Source of the DNA: an uncultured Collinsella sp.
GTDB lineage: Bacteria > Actinomycetota > Coriobacteriia > Coriobacteriales > Coriobacteriaceae
DNA: 64,000 bases
Reading direction: 5' to 3'
NCBI GenBank assembly: GCA_900541205.1
Contig: UQIV01000011.1
Coordinates: 1-64,000, forward strand
Shown: positions 17,499 to 26,939 of the stretch, piece by piece
How positions within the stretch are numbered: position 1 is the first letter of the stretch
Layout: each line of letters starts with the position of its first letter
Notes under the pieces: model-generated
Database searches by the model: none
What the model was told of the DNA's origin: nothing
Seen by the model: only the letters and a program-made list of their open reading frames with translations
Translations under genes and position numbers: made by a program

Positions 17499-19532
17499 AT
17501 GATCCTCCTGGTCGACAAGATCGAAAAAAGCTTCGGCGCGCGCGTCCTCTTTAGCGGCGCATCCTTCCAGATCAACCCCGGCGAGCGCTTCGCGCTCGTG
17601 GGCCCCAACGGCGCCGGCAAAACCACCATGCTCAAGATCATCATGGGCATCGACAGCCCCGACGCCGGCCAGGTCCAGTACGCCAAGGACTGCCAGGTAG
17701 GCTACCTAGAGCAGGAAACCAACCTGGAGCAAAAGGACACCACCATCCTCGCCGAGGTCATGGCCGCTGCCAAGGAAATCCGCCGCATGGGCGAGCGCGC
17801 CAACGAGCTACAGGCCCAGATCACCGAGCTCTCCGAACAGGGAAAGGACGTCGACGCACTCCTTAACGAGTATGGCCAGGTCCAGGACCGCTTTGAGCAC
17901 CTGGGCGGCTACGAACTCGAGAGCAACGCCCGCAAGATTCTGTCCGGCCTGGGCTTTAAGGTAACCGACTTTGAGCGTCCATGCTCCGAGTTCTCGGGCG
18001 GCTGGCAGATGCGCATCGCGCTTGCCAAGCTCTTCCTGCGCCACCCCGACCTGCTGCTTCTGGACGAGCCCACCAACCACCTGGACCTCGAGAGCGTCCA
18101 GTGGCTGCGCGGCTTTATCGCCAACTACGACGGCGCCGTCCTCATCGTCAGTCACGACCGCGCTTTTATGGACGCCTGCGTCGACCACGTCGCGGCTCTC
18201 GAAAACCGTCGCGTGACCACCTACACCGGCAACTACAGCAGCTACCTCAAGCAGCGCGAGGACAACCTGGAACAGATGCGCACCAAGCGAGCCGCCCAGG
18301 AGCGTGACATCGCCCACATGCAGGTCTTCGTTGACAAATTCCGCTATAAGCCCACCAAGGCCGCCCAGGCGCAGGAGCGCATCCGCAAGATCGAGCAGAT
18401 CAAAAAGGAACTTGTCATCCTGCCCGAGGGCCACAAGCACATCGACTTTAAGTTCCCCGATCCGCCGCGCTCCGGCGACATGGTCGTGGGCCTCGAGGGT
18501 GTATCCAAGTCCTACGGCGACAAGCACATCTACAGCGACATCGACCTCAAGCTCTACCGCGGTGAGCACGTGGCGCTCGTCGGCCCCAACGGCGCCGGCA
18601 AGTCCACCCTCATGAAGATCATCGCCGGTCTGGAGCCGCCCACTACCGGCACGCGCGACCTGGGCACCAACGTGGGCGTGGCCTACTACGCCCAGCACGC
18701 ACTCGAGGGCATGAACGAGTCCAATACCGTCCTGCAAGAGATCGACACCGTCACGCCCAAGTGGACCGTACCGCAGCAGCGCAGCCTGCTGGGCGCCTTC
18801 CTGTTTAGCGACAACGATTCCATCGAAAAGCAGGTTCGCGTCCTCTCCGGAGGCGAAAAGGCGCGTCTGGCCCTGGCCAAAATGCTCGTGGCCCCTGAGG
18901 CGCTCCTGTGCCTGGACGAGCCCACCAACCACCTGGACATCGACTCGGTGGACATGCTCGAGAACGCCCTGCAAAACTTCCCCGGCACCATCGTGCTGAT
19001 CAGCCACGACGAGCACCTGGTGCGCGCCGTTGCCAACCGCATCATTGACATCCGCGATGGCAAGGTCACGGTCTACGACGGCGACTACGACTACTACCTC
19101 TACAAGCGCGAGGACCTCGCAGCCCGCGCCGCTGCCGAGGCGGCAGGGGAGAGTGCGCCGGCCACGGCCAAGTCCGCCAAGGTCACCGCGGCCCAGCCCG
19201 ATGCGCCCGCCGCCGCTTCCAAGCCTGCCGAGGGCAAAAAGACCAAGGAGCAAAAGCGCGCCGAGGCCCAGGCCCGCGCTGCGCTCAACAAAAAGCTCAA
19301 GGGCGTGCGCAACCAGCTCAAGAAGATCGAGACGGAGCTCGACAAAAAGCGCGCCCGCTATGACGAGCTTATGGAATTGATGGCGAGCGAAGAGCTTTAT
19401 GCCGATCAGGACAAGTTCAACGCCGCGCTGGGGGAATATAACGGCCTTAAGCAAGAGCTGCCCAAGCTCGAGGATGAATGGCTGGAGCTTTCCACCCAGA
19501 TCGAAGAGGAGACCGCGCGTGAACTCTCGTAA
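17499..19532 (+). CDS. ABC-F family ATPase (Uup/YdiF-like)
   Basis: A 677-aa soluble protein with two ABC domains and no membrane segments, as in ABC-F ribosome-acting ATPases. ATG 17499 follows AAAGGCGG. Domain 1 has GPNGAGKTT (about 37), FSGGWQMR and [11 protein letters not shown]. The interdomain linker is charged and helical (residues about 250-330). Domain 2 has [18 protein letters not shown] and [11 protein letters not shown]. The Ala/Lys-rich stretch about 550-590 is followed by a C-terminal coiled coil ([19 protein letters not shown]), as in Uup, which binds DNA or structured RNA. The next gene starts inside its last 14 bases. A long antisense open frame is a shadow of its codon use. 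Confidence 0.9.
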   Translation: MILLVDKIEKSFGARVLFSGASFQINPGERFALVGPNGAGKTTMLKIIMGIDSPDAGQVQYAKDCQVGYLEQETNLEQKDTTILAEVMAAAKEIRRMGERANELQAQITELSEQGKDVDALLNEYGQVQDRFEHLGGYELESNARKILSGLGFKVTDFERPCSEFSGGWQMRIALAKLFLRHPDLLLLDEPTNHLDLESVQWLRGFIANYDGAVLIVSHDRAFMDACVDHVAALENRRVTTYTGNYSSYLKQREDNLEQMRTKRAAQERDIAHMQVFVDKFRYKPTKAAQAQERIRKIEQIKKELVILPEGHKHIDFKFPDPPRSGDMVVGLEGVSKSYGDKHIYSDIDLKLYRGEHVALVGPNGAGKSTLMKIIAGLEPPTTGTRDLGTNVGVAYYAQHALEGMNESNTVLQEIDTVTPKWTVPQQRSLLGAFLFSDNDSIEKQVRVLSGGEKARLALAKMLVAPEALLCLDEPTNHLDIDSVDMLENALQNFPGTIVLISHDEHLVRAVANRIIDIRDGKVTVYDGDYDYYLYKREDLAARAAAEAAGESAPATAKSAKVTAAQPDAPAAASKPAEGKKTKEQKRAEAQARAALNKKLKGVRNQLKKIETELDKKRARYDELMELMASEELYADQDKFNAALGEYNGLKQELPKLEDEWLELSTQIEEETARELS

Positions 19533-19815
19533 GGCCACCGCCGTGGCGATGAGCATCATCGCCACCGCCTGTCGCATCTGCGGCATCTTTATGAGCGCGA
19601 TGACCGTGCTGCTGTGTTTTAGCGGCCTCACCGCCAAGCTGCAGATCGTGGGCTTTGTCGTTGAGCTTTCGCGCGCACTGCCGAGCGCCATTGCAGGCTA
19701 CGGCGTTATCACCTCGCCCTTTGGCGGCGTGTTCCGCCTGGATTATGCCATCGTCGCCGTCATTCTGTTTGTGGCCGACTACCTGCTCACGCGCACCTCG
19801 CGCCGCGTCCGCTAG
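19519..19815 (+). CDS. Small membrane protein, unknown
   Basis: About 98 aa, from GTG 19519 overlapping the ABC-F stop by 14 bases, so translation is coupled. Hydrophobic segments at about 10-35, 38-58 and 72-90, the last ending [10 protein letters not shown] with positive residues inside. No family recognised. It is followed after 9 bases by the M50 protease gene. Confidence 0.7.
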   Translation: MNSRKATAVAMSIIATACRICGIFMSAMTVLLCFSGLTAKLQIVGFVVELSRALPSAIAGYGVITSPFGGVFRLDYAIVAVILFVADYLLTRTSRRVR

Positions 19816-19824
19816 GGGAGCACC

Positions 19825-20508
19825 ATGTCCAGCAGCTACCTCATGAACCTGCTCGCCAGCGCGATTGCCGTCATCGTGGGCATCGTTATCCACGAGAGCG
19901 CGCACGCAGCCGCGGCCTGGGCACTCGGCGATAAGACGGCCCGTTCGCGCGGACGCGTCTCGCTCAACCCGCTCAACCATATCGACCCGTTTGGCACCAT
20001 CATCCTGCCGCTGCTCATGCTCGCAGCCGGTGGCCCGGTGTTTGCCTTCGCCAAGCCCGTGCCCGTCTACCTCAACAACCTCAAGCACCCCAAGCGCGAC
20101 GAGGTCCTGGTGAGCGTAGCCGGCCCCGCATCGAACATCGCACTCGCGTGTCTTGCTGCCGCCCTCATGCGCCTGACCTATGGCAACCTCTACACCAGCA
20201 TGTCATTTGCCCTGGCGTCGCAAATTATGAACTTCGGCGCCACGTTTATCGTGGTCAACTTGTCGCTCGCGTTCTTTAACCTCATCCCGATCCCGCCGCT
20301 CGACGGCTCATCGATTATCGTGCCGTTCCTCAAGGGCAAGGCGCTCGCCAACTACTACCGCCTGCAGCAATACGCCATGCCCATCCTCATCCTGGTTCTG
20401 TACCTGTTGCCCATGTGGACCGGCATCGATGTGATCGGCCGCTATTTCGACGTTACCGTGTATCCACTTGCTGAGCAGCTGCTTAACTTCGCAATCGCCG
20501 GTATCTAA
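19825..20508 (+). CDS. Site-2 protease family (M50) membrane metalloprotease
   Basis: A 227-aa integral membrane protein. The zinc motif HESAH (HExxH) is in the first membrane segment (IVIHESAHAAAAWALGD, about residues 23-38). The third ligand motif is NLIPIPPLDGSSI (about 150-163). Flanking Gly-rich and Pro-rich loops (GPASNIALA) fit the compact, PDZ-less rhomboid-sized S2P group (YwhC-like). The substrate is unknown. Confidence 0.88.
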   Translation: MSSSYLMNLLASAIAVIVGIVIHESAHAAAAWALGDKTARSRGRVSLNPLNHIDPFGTIILPLLMLAAGGPVFAFAKPVPVYLNNLKHPKRDEVLVSVAGPASNIALACLAAALMRLTYGNLYTSMSFALASQIMNFGATFIVVNLSLAFFNLIPIPPLDGSSIIVPFLKGKALANYYRLQQYAMPILILVLYLLPMWTGIDVIGRYFDVTVYPLAEQLLNFAIAGI

Positions 20509-20592
20509 GGTAAACTAACAGGTCGACCGTGCAAAACGGTCGCAACATGCACCCAAACCGCGCCGCGAAGGCGCCGTCAAAGGAGGTCGAAG

Positions 20593-21405
20593 ATGTCGTA
20601 TCGCGTGTCGACGCAGGTCTACAGCGGACCGTTCGACCTGCTGCTGCAGCTGGTAACCCGCCAAAAAGTAGATATCGGCGCCATCTCCATCAGCGAGGTG
20701 GCCGAGCAGTACCTTGCCGAGGCCGAGCGCATCGAGGCGCTGGACCTGGACGTGGCGAGCGACTTTTTGCTGGTCGCGGCAACCCTTTTGGACATCAAGG
20801 CTGCCTCTCTGGTGCCGCAGGAGGCCCCGCGCAAAGTCGATGGCGACGATGACGAGTTCGACGAAGACCTTGAGGAGCTCAGCACGCTTGACGGCGACGC
20901 CCTGCGCGAGGTCCTGATCCAGCGCCTGATTGCCTACAAGCAGTTTAAAGGCGCGGCTGCAGCCCTCGGTGCCCGCATGCAGGCCGAAAGCCGCATGCAC
21001 CCGCGTGTGGCCGGCCCCGACCCCGAGTTCCTAGGCCTTATGCCCGACTACCTTGCCGGCATCACGCTGCGCGGTCTCGCCGTCATCTGCGCCGACCTGG
21101 ACGGGAAGCGACAGACCTTCTTGCTGGAGGCCGAGCACGTGGCACCCCATCGCGTTCCGCTCGACCTGACGGTGGCCTCAGTCGACCGCTTTACCATGGC
21201 GCACCAAACCTGCACCTTCCGCGAGCTACTGGACGGCGATGCCACCACCGAGCAGCTCGTCGTCACCTTCCTAGCTATGCTTGAGCTCGCCAAGCGCGGC
21301 TCGCTCACGCTGAGCCAGGACGAGATCTTTGGAACCATCCGTATCAACCGCGTCGAAGGCGCCGAGGCCTATGTGCCCGGCGAGGGCCCCGAGCTCACCG
21401 AATAG
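20593..21405 (+). CDS. scpA: Segregation and condensation protein A
   Basis: The kleisin subunit of the SMC-ScpAB condensin. The 270-aa protein starts at ATG 20593 after AAAGGAGGTCG. The N-terminal SMC-head-binding region (YSGPFDLLLQLVTRQKVDIGAISISEV) and the C-terminal winged helix (VTFLAMLELAKRGSLTLSQDEIFGTIRI) are both clear. scpB follows 11 bases later. Confidence 0.93.
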   Translation: MSYRVSTQVYSGPFDLLLQLVTRQKVDIGAISISEVAEQYLAEAERIEALDLDVASDFLLVAATLLDIKAASLVPQEAPRKVDGDDDEFDEDLEELSTLDGDALREVLIQRLIAYKQFKGAAAALGARMQAESRMHPRVAGPDPEFLGLMPDYLAGITLRGLAVICADLDGKRQTFLLEAEHVAPHRVPLDLTVASVDRFTMAHQTCTFRELLDGDATTEQLVVTFLAMLELAKRGSLTLSQDEIFGTIRINRVEGAEAYVPGEGPELTE

Positions 21406-21416
21406 GAGCCGCAACC

Positions 21417-22136
21417 ATGTCAACCCTTTCCACGCTGGAGGCAAACAGCCTCAAAGGCGCCCTCGAGGCGCTGCTGCTGGTGTCAAGCGACCCAGTGAGT
21501 GCGCCCGCGCTGGCCGGCGCACTGGATATCGCCCCCGGCGAGTGCGCGTCGCTGCTCGCCGAGCTCAAGGTTGAGTACGAGGAGGCCAACCGCGGCTTTC
21601 AGCTGCGCGAGGTCGCCGGCGGCTGGCGCCTGTTCACGCACCCCGCCTACCACGACGTGGTCGAGGCCTATGTGTTGAGCTGGGACACGCAAAAGCTGTC
21701 CCAGGCGGCGCTCGAAACCCTGGCCGTCATCGCATACCACCAGCCCGTAACGCGCGAGGTGGTCAAGGGCATCCGCGGCGTCAACTCAGACGGCGTCATC
21801 GCGTCGCTCGTGGACAAGGGTCTGGTGCGCGAGCTCGGCCGTGACCCCCAGCGCGGTCAGGCCATCATTTACGGCACGACCAACGCCTTCTTGGAAAAGT
21901 TCGGTCTGCGCTCCACCCGCGACCTGCCCGATCTGGAGCAGTTTGCCCCCGACGAGCAGTCGCGCCAGTTTATCCGCGAGCGCCTGAGCGGCCGCAGCAT
22001 TCAGTCTACGCTCGAGGAACAGGCCGAAGATCTGGACGAAGAGCGCGAACTGATCGATACCGATGTTGAGGACACCGATGAAGAGGAGCTTCTGCTCACA
22101 GGTGCTACCTCGGAGGATATACATGACGAGGACTAA
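21417..22136 (+). CDS. scpB: Segregation and condensation protein B
   Basis: A 239-aa partner of ScpA with two winged-helix domains: SLKGALEALLLVSSDPVSA near the start and LETLAVIAYHQPVTREVVKGIRGVNSD in the middle, the family hallmark. The acidic C-terminal tail (DVEDTDEEELLL) overlaps the start of the next gene by 14 bases. Confidence 0.93.
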   Translation: MSTLSTLEANSLKGALEALLLVSSDPVSAPALAGALDIAPGECASLLAELKVEYEEANRGFQLREVAGGWRLFTHPAYHDVVEAYVLSWDTQKLSQAALETLAVIAYHQPVTREVVKGIRGVNSDGVIASLVDKGLVRELGRDPQRGQAIIYGTTNAFLEKFGLRSTRDLPDLEQFAPDEQSRQFIRERLSGRSIQSTLEEQAEDLDEERELIDTDVEDTDEEELLLTGATSEDIHDED

Positions 22137-23097
22137 CGAAGCAGGGGAGACGCGCGTCGCAAGCGCCACGGACACCGCAGCGCCCGTAGGCGACGCGGTG
22201 TCCGTCTACCCGCACACCATGCGCCTGCAGCGCTTTTTGGCACGCGCGGGCGTGGCGAGCCGTCGCGGCTCAGAGGACCTGATGACCGCTGGCCGCGTGA
22301 CCGTCAACGGCCAGGTCGCGACCGAGCTGGGCACCAAGGTCGATGTCGACCACGATCACATTGAGGTCGACGGCATGCCCGTCAAGCTCGACCAGGGCGC
22401 CGTATACCTGATGCTCTACAAGCCGACCGGCTACCTCACCACCATGAGCGACCCGCAGGAGCGCCCTTGTGTGGCCGACCTGGTCCCGCGCGACCGCTTT
22501 CCGGGGCTCTTTCCGGTGGGCCGCCTGGACCGCGACACCACGGGACTGTTGCTCTTCACGACCGACGGCGACCTTTCGCAGGACCTGCTGCATCCCAGCA
22601 AGCATGTCTATAAGACCTACCAGGCACTCGTGGATGGCCAACTGACCGATCGAGACTTGGAACCACTCCGCCGCGGCATCGAGCTCGACGACGGCCCGTG
22701 CCAGCCGGCAATCTGTCGCATCATCAACGCGCGCGAGGCTGAAGCCGTGGCCCCGCAGGGTGTGAAGCCCGGTACCACCGCCGTGGAGGTCATCATCCGC
22801 GAGGGACGCAAGAACCAGGTCAAGCGCATGCTGAGCAAGATTCACCATCCGGTAATCCGTCTGCACCGCTGCAACTTTGCCGGCCTGGAGCTCAAGGACG
22901 TGGCCAAGGGCTCGTGGCGCGAGCTCACCGACCGCGAGGTGCAGATCCTCAAAAGCGGTGGCATCCCGCCCAAGCAGGCGAGCGCCAAGCGCAACGGCAG
23001 CAAGCCCCAAGACACGCCCGCCAGCCGCACGCGTCACCACGGCAGCCACGGCTCCGCACCCAAGCGCAACACCTATCGCGAGCGCTACACGGGCTAG
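22123..23097 (+). CDS. Pseudouridine synthase, RluB/RsuA family
   Basis: A 324-aa enzyme that makes pseudouridine in rRNA. ATG 22123 has GGAGG upstream and overlaps scpB. Residues about 28-75 form an S4 RNA-binding domain (MRLQRFLARAGVASRRGSEDLM). The catalytic motif is GRLDRDTTGLLLFT (about 145-158), Asp being the nucleophile. KTYQALVDGQ and EGRKNQVKRML complete the pattern. The tail is Arg/Lys/His-rich. In Gram-positives scpA-scpB-rluB is a conserved order. Confidence 0.9.
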   Translation: MTRTNEAGETRVASATDTAAPVGDAVSVYPHTMRLQRFLARAGVASRRGSEDLMTAGRVTVNGQVATELGTKVDVDHDHIEVDGMPVKLDQGAVYLMLYKPTGYLTTMSDPQERPCVADLVPRDRFPGLFPVGRLDRDTTGLLLFTTDGDLSQDLLHPSKHVYKTYQALVDGQLTDRDLEPLRRGIELDDGPCQPAICRIINAREAEAVAPQGVKPGTTAVEVIIREGRKNQVKRMLSKIHHPVIRLHRCNFAGLELKDVAKGSWRELTDREVQILKSGGIPPKQASAKRNGSKPQDTPASRTRHHGSHGSAPKRNTYRERYTG

Positions 23098-23163
23098 GCA
23101 ACAAGCCGCGCCCCAACGCCCGCGAACCATACCAGCACGTCAACCATCGAAAGGAAGCATTGC

Positions 23164-23850
23164 ATGATCGTCGCCATCGACGGCCCCGCCGGTTCCGGCA
23201 AGTCCACCATCGCCAAGGAGATCGCCCGCCAGCTGGGCTTTAACAAGCTCGACACGGGCGCCATGTATCGCGCCGTCACCTTCGCCGCGCTCGACCGCGG
23301 CATCGATCTAGACGACGAGGCGGCAATCGACGCCCTCGCCAAGCAGATCGAGATCCGCTTTACCAACGGCACCGGCGAGGACACGCGCCTGACCATCGAC
23401 GAACAGGACGCTTCGGCCGCCATCCGCACCCCGCAGGTCGACGCCAACGTGTCCAAGGTCTCTGCCTATCCGGGCGTGCGCGCCGCCATGCTCATCCATC
23501 AGCGCCGTGCCGCCGAAGACCGCGATATCGTGGCCGAGGGTCGCGACATCGGAACCGTCGTGTTCCCTAACGCGCAGGTCAAGGTCTTCCTGACCGCCGA
23601 CCCGCGCGAGCGCGCCCGCCGCCGCGTGCTGCAGCGTCACCAAAACGACGCCCAGCCGCTCACGTCCGAGCAGCTCGAAGCCGAGGTCAATGAGACGCTC
23701 GACGCCCTTAAGCAGCGCGACAAGCTCGACAGTAGCCGCGAGGTCGCCCCGCTCGTGCCCGCCGAGGACGCCGTGCACGTCGACTCCACCGCCCACACCA
23801 TCGATGAGGTCGTCTCGATAATCGAGGACCTTATCAACCAAAGGAGGTAG
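23164..23850 (+). CDS. cmk: Cytidylate kinase
   Basis: Phosphorylates CMP/dCMP. 228 aa; P-loop GPAGSGKST at residues 6-14, DTGAMYRAVTFAALDRGI, GRDIGTVVFPNA, and the lid region DPRERARRRVLQR. Good site (gaaaggaagcattgc) before ATG 23164. Confidence 0.95.
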   Translation: MIVAIDGPAGSGKSTIAKEIARQLGFNKLDTGAMYRAVTFAALDRGIDLDDEAAIDALAKQIEIRFTNGTGEDTRLTIDEQDASAAIRTPQVDANVSKVSAYPGVRAAMLIHQRRAAEDRDIVAEGRDIGTVVFPNAQVKVFLTADPRERARRRVLQRHQNDAQPLTSEQLEAEVNETLDALKQRDKLDSSREVAPLVPAEDAVHVDSTAHTIDEVVSIIEDLINQRR

Positions 23851-23853
23851 CCC

Positions 23854-24582
23854 ATGCGCCTGTTTAAGCAGACGCCAGAGGACTATTACAACGCCCCCTA
23901 CGCCGAGTTCCCGGCGCTCATCCGCGGCACCGTCGTCGTGGTTATGGCCATCCTTTGGGCCTTCTCCAAGCTCATGTGGCGCTGGAAGGTCGAGGATGCC
24001 GATCTGCTGTTTGAGCGCCAGGACGGCCGCGGCAGCGTGGTCATCTGCAACCACACCTCGATGGCCGAGCTCCTGGCTGTAGAGACGGCACTGTTCTTTG
24101 GCGGTCGCCGCATTCGTCCCATCTTTAAGTCAGAGTTCGCCAAGAGCAAGATTGTGCGCTGGGCCTTTAGCCGCGTTGGCGGCATCCCCGTGGAGCGTGG
24201 TACTGCCGATATGAAGTGCTTGCGCGCCGCTCAGCATGCGCTGCAGCGCGGCGAGGACGTCCTGATCTTCCCCGAGGGCACGCGCATCCGCTCGCGCGAG
24301 ATCAAGCCCGAGGTCCACGGCGGTTTTGCGCTCATCGCCCAGATGGGAAAGGCACCTGTGAACCCGCTCGCCATCTGCGGCTGGTCCGACATCACGCCCG
24401 CGGGCAAAAAGCTAATGCGTCCCAAGAAGTGCTGGATCCGCGCCGGCAAGGCCGTCTCGCTTTCTGACGCACCGGCCGGGCTTAAGCGCACGGAGCGCCT
24501 GGAATGGTTTGAGTCCGAGGCCATGAACCGCGTCTACGCCATGCGAGACGATCTGTGCGCCGAGCATCCGGGCAGGTTCTAG
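23854..24582 (+). CDS. 1-acyl-sn-glycerol-3-phosphate acyltransferase (PlsC-like)
   Basis: A 242-aa membrane-associated acyltransferase of phospholipid synthesis. A hydrophobic segment (VVVVMAILWAFSKLMW) precedes the catalytic block. Motif I reads NHTSMAE: the usual H-x4-D has Glu instead of Asp. Motif II region RVGGIPVERG and motif III FPEGTRIRS are normal. The gene starts 3 bases after cmk. The Glu substitution could lower or alter activity; the rest is well conserved, so I still expect an enzyme. Confidence 0.85.
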   Translation: MRLFKQTPEDYYNAPYAEFPALIRGTVVVVMAILWAFSKLMWRWKVEDADLLFERQDGRGSVVICNHTSMAELLAVETALFFGGRRIRPIFKSEFAKSKIVRWAFSRVGGIPVERGTADMKCLRAAQHALQRGEDVLIFPEGTRIRSREIKPEVHGGFALIAQMGKAPVNPLAICGWSDITPAGKKLMRPKKCWIRAGKAVSLSDAPAGLKRTERLEWFESEAMNRVYAMRDDLCAEHPGRF

Positions 24583-24584
24583 CC

Positions 24585-25484
24585 ATGAGCGAGAACGTGA
24601 CGAACACCTCCGCGACTGCGTCCAACCAGGCAATCGCGCCTACCATCGAGATCGCCGCCCACGCCGGCACTTGCTATGGCGTACAGCGTGCGCTCGATAT
24701 GGCGCTGGCCGCCGCGCCGCAGGCAGGGGAGTGCACTCAAGTTCACACCCTGGGGCCGCTCATCCATAACCCCATCGTGGTACGCGAGCTCGCTGAGGCA
24801 GGCGTTGGCTTGGCCGAGAACCTGGATAATGCCGCAACCGGCACCGTGATCATCCGCGCCCACGGTGTGGTGCCGCAGGTCATCGATGCCGCTCGCGAGC
24901 GTGGCCTTAACGTCATCGACGCCACCTGCCCTTACGTCAAGAAGGTTCACGTGGCAGCCGAGCGCCTGGTGCGCGAGGGCTACCACGTGGTGGTCGTGGG
25001 TGAGCCGGGGCATCCCGAGGTCGAGGGCATTCTGGGTCACGCCGGCGACGATGCGCAGGTCGTGAGTTGCGCCGCTGATGCGGACGCGCTGCCGTTCAAG
25101 GGCAAGGTAGGCCTCGTCGTGCAGACCACCCAGACCGTGCAGAACCTCGCCGAGGTCGTGGCAGCCATCACCCCGCGTGTGCAGGAGCTGCGCGTGATCA
25201 ACACCATCTGCGCCGCCACGAGTGAGCGTCAACAGGCAGCAGCCACACTTGCCAACCGCTGCGACTGCATGGTCGTCGTGGGCGGCAAGAACTCGGGCAA
25301 CACCCGCCGCCTGGCGCAAATCTGTACCGACGCCTGCGAGCGCACGCATCACATCGAGGAAGCTTCCGAGCTCCAGGCCGCGTGGTTTACCGACGCTCAC
25401 CACATCGGCATCACCGCCGGCGCTTCCACCCCGCAAGAACACATCGAACGCGCCGTCGCGCGCATCAAGGAGCTTTGCCGCTAA
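24585..25484 (+). CDS. ispH: 4-hydroxy-3-methylbut-2-enyl diphosphate reductase (IspH)
   Basis: Final step of the MEP isoprenoid pathway, an iron-sulfur enzyme. 299 aa from ATG 24585, 2 bases past plsC. The three cluster Cys are in GTCYGVQRA, DATCPYVKKVH and NTICAATSERQ. The substrate-binding His are in HTLGPLIHN and IRAHGV, and the Thr-Glu region is HITAGAST-like (IGITAGASTPQ). Complete. Confidence 0.93.
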   Translation: MSENVTNTSATASNQAIAPTIEIAAHAGTCYGVQRALDMALAAAPQAGECTQVHTLGPLIHNPIVVRELAEAGVGLAENLDNAATGTVIIRAHGVVPQVIDAARERGLNVIDATCPYVKKVHVAAERLVREGYHVVVVGEPGHPEVEGILGHAGDDAQVVSCAADADALPFKGKVGLVVQTTQTVQNLAEVVAAITPRVQELRVINTICAATSERQQAAATLANRCDCMVVVGGKNSGNTRRLAQICTDACERTHHIEEASELQAAWFTDAHHIGITAGASTPQEHIERAVARIKELCR

Positions 25485-25486
25485 CC

Positions 25487-26929
25487 ATGGACCAGACCGT
25501 ACCCGCATACGCCGCCGAGGTGGCCGATTACGGGCGCAGCCGCGACCCCGAGCCGGGTGAGGGCGCGCTCGTAAAGAACGTGCGTCCCGAATCGCCCGCG
25601 TGGGATGTGGGTATCGAGCCGGGCATGCGCGTGCTCACGGTCAACGGTGAGCAGCTTACCGACATGATTGTGTGGCTCTGGGAGGCCGACGACGACACCG
25701 TCGAGCTGGAAGTATTCGATCCGCGCGACGGCACCGTCACCTCCGTCGAGCTTGACCGCTTCCCGGGAGAGGACTGGGGCCTTGAGTTCGACGGCCCCAT
25801 CTTCGACGGCATGCGTACCTGTGTGAACGCCTGCGTGTTCTGCTTTATGACGATGCTCCCCAAGGGCGGCCGCTCCACGCTCTATATTCGCGACGACGAC
25901 TACCGCCTGAGCTTTTTGCAGGGCAACTTTGTCACGCTTACGAACCTCACCGACGAGGACGTGCAAAACGTCATCCAACGCAACATGAGCCCCATGAACG
26001 TGTCGGTCCACGCCGTGAGCCCCGATGTCCGCCGACGCATGATGGGCCGCAACGCCCAGCGCGGCATGGATGTGCTCGAGGCCATCATGGCCGCCGGCAT
26101 CGAGATTCACGCGCAGATCGTGTTGTGCCCCGGCATGAACGACGGCGAGGAGCTGGAAAAGACCCTGCGCTTTTGCGAGGAGCACGAGCAAATCACAAGC
26201 CTGGGCATTGTGCCGCTCGGTTTTACCAAGCATCAGAACCGTTTTAGCTGGTCCTACAGCGACAAGCCCGAGCTAGCGCGCAAGACCATTGCCATGATCC
26301 GTCCCTACCAGGATCGTGCCTACGAACGCTTTGGCCGCCACACCTTCCAGATGAGCGACGAGTTCTATCTGGACGCCGGCATCGATCCTCCCGAGGCAGA
26401 CTTTTACGACGGGTACCCGCAGTACTACGACGGCATTGGCATGATCCGCTCGTATCTGGACGAGACCGACGACGTGCTGGCTACCGACGCCGAGCGTCTG
26501 GCCCGCGTCCGCGAGGCCGTCGCCGCCCGCAACCAGCGGCTTCTGTGTCTCTCGGGCGCCAGCGCACACGACACGGTGGCCCGCTTTGTGGAGTCGCCCC
26601 AGGGACTCGCCGGCACCGTCACAGCCATCAAGAACCGCTACTTTGGCGGCAACGTGGACGTGACCGGCCTCATCGTCGCGTGTGACATTCTGGAGCAGCT
26701 GCCGCAGAACCTCTCGGGGGTTATGCTCTTTGTGCCTAAGCTCATGTTCAACGCTGACGGCATGACGCTTGACGAGTATCATCGTGACGATTTACTCGCA
26801 AGCCTTACCAGTCGCGGCGCCGAGGTTCATGTGGTATCGACCATGCCGCATGAGCTGCTCGATACCCTGGAGCATATCCTTGGCATTGTGCCCGCAGACT
26901 CTAACACTTCCACTGACCCTACCCATTAA
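25487..26929 (+). CDS. PDZ-radical SAM protein of the DUF512 family
   Basis: A 480-aa protein of unknown reaction. ATG 25487 is 2 bases after ispH. A PDZ-like N-terminal domain (about 20-90, SPAWDVGIEPGMRVLTVNGEQLTD) is followed by a radical SAM-like Cys motif CVNACVFC (C-x3-C-x2-C, about residues 105-112) and the C-terminal DUF512 part with SDEFYLDAGIDPPE and YPQYYDGIGMIRSYLDE. In Clostridia and Actinobacteria it sits beside der, as here, and has been linked by context to ribosome or membrane processes. Confidence 0.88.
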   Translation: MDQTVPAYAAEVADYGRSRDPEPGEGALVKNVRPESPAWDVGIEPGMRVLTVNGEQLTDMIVWLWEADDDTVELEVFDPRDGTVTSVELDRFPGEDWGLEFDGPIFDGMRTCVNACVFCFMTMLPKGGRSTLYIRDDDYRLSFLQGNFVTLTNLTDEDVQNVIQRNMSPMNVSVHAVSPDVRRRMMGRNAQRGMDVLEAIMAAGIEIHAQIVLCPGMNDGEELEKTLRFCEEHEQITSLGIVPLGFTKHQNRFSWSYSDKPELARKTIAMIRPYQDRAYERFGRHTFQMSDEFYLDAGIDPPEADFYDGYPQYYDGIGMIRSYLDETDDVLATDAERLARVREAVAARNQRLLCLSGASAHDTVARFVESPQGLAGTVTAIKNRYFGGNVDVTGLIVACDILEQLPQNLSGVMLFVPKLMFNADGMTLDEYHRDDLLASLTSRGAEVHVVSTMPHELLDTLEHILGIVPADSNTSTDPTH

Positions 26930-26939
26930 AGGAGAGCAG

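Noticed and set aside
17808..19691. A 627-aa minus-strand frame opposite the ABC-F gene
   Set aside because: Composition shadow: Leu/Gly/Val/Ala-rich with no start site, while the plus strand has complete ABC motifs. The same applies to the 528-aa frame opposite der and the 679-aa frame opposite rpe/cysteine desulfurase.
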